From: Nonlabens ulvanivorans
Lineage (GTDB): Bacteria > Bacteroidota > Bacteroidia > Flavobacteriales > Flavobacteriaceae
Direction of reading: 5' to 3'
DNA: 61,372 nucleotides
Assembly (NCBI RefSeq): GCF_000755285.1
Contig: NZ_BBMK01000011.1
Location: forward strand, 1 to 61,372
In this document: piece by piece, positions 56,483 to 61,372 of the stretch
Numbering within the stretch: the stretch's first letter is position 1
Layout of the letters: every line of letters begins with the position of its first letter
Notes under the pieces: generated by a model
What the model was told of the DNA's origin: nothing
The model's database searches: none
Seen by the model: the letters and a program-made list of their open reading frames with translations, nothing else
Translations under genes and position numbers: made by a program

Positions 56483-57273
56483 TTAAAGATCTTCGGCACT
56501 TGCAATCATCTCTGCAATGTCTAATACCTCTATTTTCCCTTCTTTCTCTGCGGCTTTTATTCCATCACTCATCATCGTGTTACAGAAAGGACATGCTGCT
56601 GCGATAATATCTGCACCTGTATCTAACGCCTCATCTGTGCGTTCTATATTGATCTCTTTATTACCTGGTTCAGGTTCTTTGAACATTTGTGCTCCACCAG
56701 CTCCACAACATAACCCGTTACGCTTACTGCGTTTCATTTCTACTAGTGCAGCATCTAATTTTTCTATAAGCTCACGTGGTGCCTCATAAATCTCGTTTGC
56801 ACGTCCTAAATAACACGGATCATGATAGGTGATTTTTTTCCTTTAAATTTCCCGCCTGATATAGTTAATTTACCATTTGCAATAAGGTCTTTTAAGAATG
56901 AGGTATGATGAATAACTTCATAATTCCCACCTAATTCTGGATATTCATTTTTAAGTGTATTAAAGCAGTGTGGACATGCTGTTACTATCTTTTTGATTTC
57001 ATAACCGTTAAGAACCTCTATGTTCATCATGGCCTGCATTTGAAAAAGGAATTCATTTCCAGCTCTTTTTGCTGGATCACCTGTACAACTTTCTTCTGCC
57101 CCTAAAACAGCAAATTCAACACCAGCCTTATTCAACAACTTTACAAACGCTTTTGTAATCTTCTTTGAACGGTCATCAAAACTTCCACTACATCCTACCC
57201 AAAATAAAACCTCTGGAGTCTTTCCTTGAGCTATAAATTCTGCTGCTGTAGGTACTTTTATCAATTCACTCAT
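56483..57273 (-). CDS. CCG-domain Fe-S oxidoreductase (heterodisulfide reductase B-like), frameshifted
   Basis: 263 residues after repair. Two cysteine-rich CCG-type domains: FWVGCSGSFDDR, ACPHCFNTLKNEYP, then YHDPCYLGRANEIY and GLCCGAGGAQM. Such proteins carry a noncubane cluster that acts on thiols or disulfides. The frame breaks at the T7 run 56833-56839 (A7 on the coding strand; A8 gives KKITYHDPCY). Its partner is the dicluster membrane protein encoded two genes upstream. Confidence 0.9.
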
Positions 57274-57300
57274 AATTGTTATGTTGAGATGTGTATGTTA

Positions 57301-57316
57301 CGCTTTCGCAAAAGCG
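57301..57316. repeat. Variant dispersed palindrome CGCTTTCGCAAAAGCG
   Basis: One substitution; intergenic between the HAD and CCG genes. Confidence 0.8.
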
Positions 57317-57330
57317 AATTCATCATCTTT

Positions 57331-57759
57331 CTATTTTTTAAATACTTCTATTGTTACTTCTTGCTCAACTAGATGGGTAAATTTACCCTTATATCTAGTT
57401 GCACGCACCATATGGTTATCAATCCAGTGGTAGTTACCACCTCTAGGTTTACCCATTAATAAGCTGTGATACTTAAATCCATGCTTCTTCAACCACATTT
57501 CTGTAACTTCTCTATGTTCTTCTGTTCTCGAAGTGAAAAAACAAATCACGTGACCTGTATCAAACCACTCATTGAGCGTTTTTAATGCGTCTGGAAAAGG
57601 AGCGCAAGTTGCCATGCGCTCAGGTTCTTCATTAGGCACATCATCAGTAATAGTCCCGTCAATATCGATTAAATAATTCTTAACGCCTTCTGGCAAGATA
57701 GGACTCGCTAAAGAACCATCATCGTTTTTTGCTTCTAGGTATTCGTTTTCTTCTTTCAT
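57331..57759 (-). CDS. HAD-like phosphatase domain protein
   Basis: 142 residues. NYLIDIDGTITDDVP has the DxDGT nucleophile motif; CFFTSRTEEHREV the second motif (Thr/Ser); HSLLMGKPRGGNYHWIDNHM the Lys region, though the final acidic motif is less typical. A minimal HAD without a cap. The substrate is unknown. It follows the dicluster gene by one base, so it belongs to the same operon. Confidence 0.82.
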   Translation of the reverse strand: MKEENEYLEAKNDDGSLASPILPEGVKNYLIDIDGTITDDVPNEEPERMATCAPFPDALKTLNEWFDTGHVICFFTSRTEEHREVTEMWLKKHGFKYHSLLMGKPRGGNYHWIDNHMVRATRYKGKFTHLVEQEVTIEVFKK

Positions 57760-57760
57760 A

Positions 57761-59104
57761 CTATAATTCGTCTGCCCAGTTTAATCGATCCATCTGGTTA
57801 TATGGCCATGGTGCACCGTTATTCTCGATATTTGTCAAAGCATTATTTAAATCTGTAGGTGCTGCACTATTTTCTAGCACTAAGTATCTTCTCATGTCCA
57901 TAATGATACTTAAAGGATCAATTCCTATAGGACAAGCTTCAACACATGCATTACACGTAGTACACGCCCATAATTCTTCTGTTGTGATATGATCATTTAA
58001 TAGCTTTTTCCCATCATCTTTCCATTCACCTTCTTTATTAATGACAGATCCTACTTCTTCTAGTCGATCACGTGTTTTCATCATTATAGCACGTGGGCTT
58101 AATTTCTTACCCGTAATATTTGCTGGACATTCTGATGTACATCGACCACACTCTGTACAGGTATATGCGTTTAAAAGCTGAACTTGATCAAGGTCAAAGA
58201 TATCGCTAGCTCCTAATGAAGCTGGCTCTTCATCCATAGCATCTGGATCTGGTGCAGCAAATGGGTCAGCATCTGGATCCATCATCAACTTAACTTCTGC
58301 AGTCACAGCTTCCATATTTGTAAACTGACCTTTAGGAGTCAATTTAGCAAAGTAAACATTAGGGAAAGCAAGCATGATGTGTAAATGCTTAGACCAATAT
58401 AGGTAGTTTAAGAAAATTAGAATTCCAACGATGTGAATCCACCATGCTGCTCTTTCTATAACGATAAGAGTAGTATCAGTCATATTTTCAAAAAATACAG
58501 CTACAAATTGAGAAACTGGAAACGATCCAAAGATCTCGCCTGCATGAGCATATCCATCCACACCACGAGTTTGAAGAATGAAGTCCGTAGCGTTCATTAT
58601 TAAAAATAAACTCATTAATACTACTTCAAAATACAGAATGTAGTTGGCATCATTTTTAGGCCATCCTTTTAATTCACCCATTGTGAATCGTTTGATATTC
58701 ATGGCATTTCTTCTAATCCAAAATACAACAACTGTAACCAGAACGAGTAAGGCTAATATTTCGAAAGTTCCTATCAAGAAGTCATAAACACCACCTAAAT
58801 ATGGAGCAAATATGCGATGCGTACCAAACAGTCCATCGATGATGATTTCTAGTACTTCAATATTAATAATTACAAAACCTACGTATACAACAACATGCAA
58901 GAAACCAGCAATAGGTCTACGTACCATCTTAGATTGTCCTAAGGCGATACGAGCCATTTGTGCCCATCGTTCCTTTTTATTGTCTGAGCGATCTACTGCC
59001 CTACCTAGTTTAATATTGCGTATCATCTTGCGTATGTTACTTGTAAAGTAACCTACACCAGCAATTAGTAAAAGGGCAAAAATGATTTGTGGAATGTATT
59101 CCAT
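57761..59104 (-). CDS. Membrane-bound dicluster Fe-S oxidoreductase subunit (HdrC/E-like)
   Basis: 447 residues. The N-terminal half has five or so membrane helices with His pairs (FLHVVVYVGF, WWIHIVGI) suited to b-type heme, like nitrate reductase gamma/HdrE. The C-terminal half has two [4Fe-4S] motifs, CTECGRCTSECP and CTTCNACVEACP. With the CCG protein it would form a quinone-linked heterodisulfide-reductase-like complex; the substrate is unknown. Intact. Confidence 0.9.
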   Translation of the reverse strand: MEYIPQIIFALLLIAGVGYFTSNIRKMIRNIKLGRAVDRSDNKKERWAQMARIALGQSKMVRRPIAGFLHVVVYVGFVIINIEVLEIIIDGLFGTHRIFAPYLGGVYDFLIGTFEILALLVLVTVVVFWIRRNAMNIKRFTMGELKGWPKNDANYILYFEVVLMSLFLIMNATDFILQTRGVDGYAHAGEIFGSFPVSQFVAVFFENMTDTTLIVIERAAWWIHIVGILIFLNYLYWSKHLHIMLAFPNVYFAKLTPKGQFTNMEAVTAEVKLMMDPDADPFAAPDPDAMDEEPASLGASDIFDLDQVQLLNAYTCTECGRCTSECPANITGKKLSPRAIMMKTRDRLEEVGSVINKEGEWKDDGKKLLNDHITTEELWACTTCNACVEACPIGIDPLSIIMDMRRYLVLENSAAPTDLNNALTNIENNGAPWPYNQMDRLNWADEL

Positions 59105-59113
59105 GTATAAAAA

Positions 59114-60066
59114 TTATTTAGTTGGGTCTTCTGGTTCTTCATATGGTCCTGGTCTCTTTCCAAAGACAGAGAAATGGACATAACGTTTAGGATTGAGCTT
59201 CATATCCTGCAATAAATCCGCTGCTTGTTCTGTTGCTCTTTCCAAATTTGTATAGAGTTTGTCGTCGGTCATTAGCTTCCCTAACGAGCCTTCTCCGTTA
59301 CTTACTTTATCTAGTACAGAATTGAACTTTCCTATTGTTTGCTCTAATTGTTTTACTGTACCAGCTATTTCTACTTGTGCAAGAGTATCAGATATTTTAG
59401 CAAAATTTTCTGTAGTTACATCTAAGTTTTTTAATGTTCTACCTAGAGTTTCCTTATTGTCTGCAAGCAATGTATTTGCATTGCGTGATAATGCCTTAAA
59501 TTCTACAAGCGTTTTATTTAATTCTTCTAATGAGGAAGTGATTGCTGCTCGTGCATCTGGATTAAGTGTTTTATTAACTGCAACCAGTACACTATCTGCA
59601 CTCACTACCATATGTTCAATTTTATCTTTTAAGGGAATAAATTGATCCATCACTTCACCTTGTAAACCTTTATCAAGCTTAGACTGTAGTGTATCTCCAG
59701 ATTTTGCGGCAATTGCTGTAGACTCAAAATTAGGAACTATGCTAGCGCCTTTCCTCCTATTAGGCTAGTACTGTATACACTTGCTGTACTTTCTGATGAA
59801 AAAGAGAATTCTCCATTCACATGAAATTTTACAATAAGCCTACCACTATCATCTAAAAATTTGATGTCATCTATATTACCTACTCTTAAACCATTAATCG
59901 TTACAGGAGCTGACTTGGTAAGCCCTTCAACATTATCATAAACGGCATAATAGATTCTATTATCCTCTAAAAGGTTACTACCTTTTAAATAAGAATAACC
60001 AAAAATAAACAGCGCTATCGCTACAACGGTAAGAATACCTACTTTAACTTCTTTGGATAATTTCAC
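59114..60066 (-). CDS. mlaD: MlaD family protein (MCE domain), frameshifted
   Basis: 317 residues after repair. N-terminal helix (VGILTVVAIALFIFGYSYL), MCE domain (about 35-115, VYDNVEGLTKSAPVTINGLRVG), then a long coiled coil. The break at 59750-59752 (GGAAAGGC lacks an A) is repaired to LIGGKGASIVPNFES. MCE proteins carry phospholipids between membranes; no MlaE or MlaF gene is adjacent here. Nine bases before the Fe-S subunit gene. Confidence 0.9.
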
Positions 60067-60140
60067 AGATACGGTGTTTTTGACAAATTTAAATAAAGCT
60101 ACCTATTTTGTAGCCTAATCTCAACATATTTAGCAATACA

Positions 60141-61256
60141 TTATAATCGTCTAGTCACACCATTCTCAACAACGACTATAAAAGCACCATCATATCCAGA
60201 TTTATTTGCTCTTTTCTTAAGCTCAACTGCAGCTTCAAGATTGCTTAATTTACCGGTGTAATATCGATAAATACCTCCTGATTTCTCTCTAGAGATTTCA
60301 GGAAGCTTTTTAAAATTATAAGATTTTGCAGCCACTTCATTAGAACTTGCAGCTATTTGAACCATGTAAATCATTGATGAATTCTCAACATCACCATTAG
60401 GCACAATGATTTGAGAATTACTTCCTTCTTCAATATTAATAGGTTCTACTTCAAAATTATTAATGTCTCTATTTTTTTGATAATTAAGAATAGCCTTAAA
60501 AATAGACTGTGCTACTTTATCCTGGCCAGCGTTGCTATTTAGAAAATTACGCTCTTCGGTATTTGTTATAAACCCAGTTTCAATTAAAACACTAGGCATG
60601 TAGGATAATCGTAACACTGCAAATCCAGCTTGTTTTACTCCACGATTTTTTCTTTTTAAAGCTTCTTCAAATTTAGTCTGCACATTTGCCGCCATTTCTA
60701 TACTATTATCTAAAAAATCTTCTTGCGTTAAAAGGCTTGCTGCAAATGATGAAGGATCATTAGGATCAAATCCTGCATACTTCTCTTCATAATTATCTTC
60801 TAATAGAATTACAGAATTCTCTCTTTGAACTACTTCTAGATTATCATCACTGCGATGCAGACCTAGTACCCATGTTTCGTTTCCTTTGGCGCTTTTATTA
60901 GCTGCAGCATTACAATGTACCGACACAAAAAGATCTGCCTTTGCTTTATTTGCAATAGATGCGCGCTCATGTAATTCTAGAAATTTATCTGTAGTACGCG
61001 TGTAAACAACTTTAATCTCTGGATTTTTTGCTAATAGAGCTCCTATCTTTTTAACGACTTTAAGTGCGATATCCTTCTCATTGACGCTTCCTACTTTCTT
61101 ACCTGGATCAGTTCCACCATGCCCAGCATCTAGCACTATAGTAAACTTTTTACTACCAACAATTGTAGAATCTAAAGGCGTATTTGCCTGAATTACAACA
61201 GGAAAAGTGATTAATGCAATAATTAAAAGTATATACGTTTTCATTATAGTGTTCAT
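60141..61256 (-). CDS. N-acetylmuramoyl-L-alanine amidase with SPOR-like C-terminus
   Basis: 371 residues (367 if started at ATG 61244, MKTYILLIIALITF). Signal peptide, amidase_3 domain with zinc ligands in VLDAGHGGTDPG, SVHCNAAANK and the Glu of VLIETGFITN, and a C-terminal SPOR-like repeat (MVQIAASSNEVAAKSY, YRYYTGKLSNLEAA) that binds denuded glycan at the septum. It splits septal peptidoglycan during division. First gene of the minus-strand array. Confidence 0.93.
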   Translation of the reverse strand: MNTIMKTYILLIIALITFPVVIQANTPLDSTIVGSKKFTIVLDAGHGGTDPGKKVGSVNEKDIALKVVKKIGALLAKNPEIKVVYTRTTDKFLELHERASIANKAKADLFVSVHCNAAANKSAKGNETWVLGLHRSDDNLEVVQRENSVILLEDNYEEKYAGFDPNDPSSFAASLLTQEDFLDNSIEMAANVQTKFEEALKRKNRGVKQAGFAVLRLSYMPSVLIETGFITNTEERNFLNSNAGQDKVAQSIFKAILNYQKNRDINNFEVEPINIEEGSNSQIIVPNGDVENSSMIYMVQIAASSNEVAAKSYNFKKLPEISREKSGGIYRYYTGKLSNLEAAVELKKRANKSGYDGAFIVVVENGVTRRL

Positions 61257-61282
61257 AGGTGTTAAGGTGCTTTTGATAACTA

Positions 61283-61297
61283 CGCTTCGCGAAAGCG
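61283..61297. repeat. Dispersed palindrome with one T missing
   Basis: CGCTTCGCGAAAGCG, one base short of the 16-bp core, upstream of the amidase gene. Confidence 0.85.
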
Positions 61298-61372
61298 TAA
61301 TTCATAAAAACGCATAAAAAATTATACGTAAGTTTTTGAGGTTTCAAAAACCAGTACCATTTCGTTATTAAA

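Noticed and set aside
57729..57992. Open frames antisense to Fe-S, OmpA, GH3 and uvrA genes
   Set aside because: They lack family features and mirror the codon structure of the real genes on the other strand.
1..61372. CRISPR arrays, prophage, integrase or insertion sequences
   Set aside because: No regularly spaced repeats, phage structural genes or transposases were seen on either strand.

Overview
The window reads as chromosomal DNA of a marine Flavobacteriia member (Bacteroidota). Supporting signs are low GC, many TAnnTTTG promoter boxes instead of Shine-Dalgarno/-35/-10 signals, bacillithiol synthesis (BshA), a Bacteroidota-type PEP carboxylase, an OMP_b-brl_3 TonB-type receptor, a BatA-like aerotolerance protein, DUF5916 and PrcB-type lipoproteins. 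A 16-bp palindrome, CGCTTTCGCGAAAGCG, recurs about every 4 kb. From memory I associate it with Nonlabens-like genomes; the genus is not proven here.

Layout. 1-4.4 kb: ppc (cut by the window start), an NAD(P)-binding protein, an aldo/keto reductase with a nonsense codon, a porin-like protein. 4.5-9.2 kb: MarR regulator, SnoaL protein, MiaE-type tRNA hydroxylase, heme A synthase, pRiA4b ORF-3-like protein, nucleoid-associated protein. 9.3-15.6 kb: divergent hxlR/VOC pair, two homologous membrane proteins, MepB, PAS histidine kinase, DUF937 and small membrane/lipoproteins. 15.7-21.5 kb: tRNA-Arg(TCT), folE, msrA, DUF5916 barrel, LolD-like ATPase, TIGR02757 protein. 21.5-28.3 kb: GAF histidine kinase, then batA-like, dihydroorotase-like, small membrane protein and esterase genes in an overlapping operon, then an MBL phosphodiesterase. 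28.3-36.1 kb: a conserved 484-residue protein, bcp, nth, a 48-residue gene, an ECF sigma factor, uvrA, corA. 36.1-38.4 kb: two lipoproteins flanking a tandem pair of apparent sigma-54-driven small RNA units. 38.6-47.3 kb: SPT/AONS-like enzyme, cysteine synthase, oligopeptidase B, YbaB, OmpA, ltaE, prfB. 47.4-50.5 kb: TonB-type receptor and a small barrel. 50.5-61.3 kb: one long minus-strand array (amidase, mlaD, heterodisulfide-reductase-like pair, HAD protein, GH3/beta-lactamase fusion, bshA, prcB-like) centred on the cell wall, envelope and thiol redox.

Two general observations affect how the genes should be read. First, about 20 of some 55 genes are interrupted, almost all by one-base losses in short homopolymers or by expansion of G4 runs to G5-G7; housekeeping genes such as uvrA, prs-independent cysteine synthase and ybaB are among them. 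Correcting each indel gives a family-length protein, so sequence error is the simplest explanation, though real decay or variation cannot be excluded from the sequence alone. I therefore list each as one gene over its full span and state the break. Second, the most unusual real-looking biology is the tandem RNA locus at 37.5-37.8 kb: two copies of a sigma-54 promoter, a shared T/G-rich core and different but equally strong 3' hairpins, 166 bp apart, with no coding potential.
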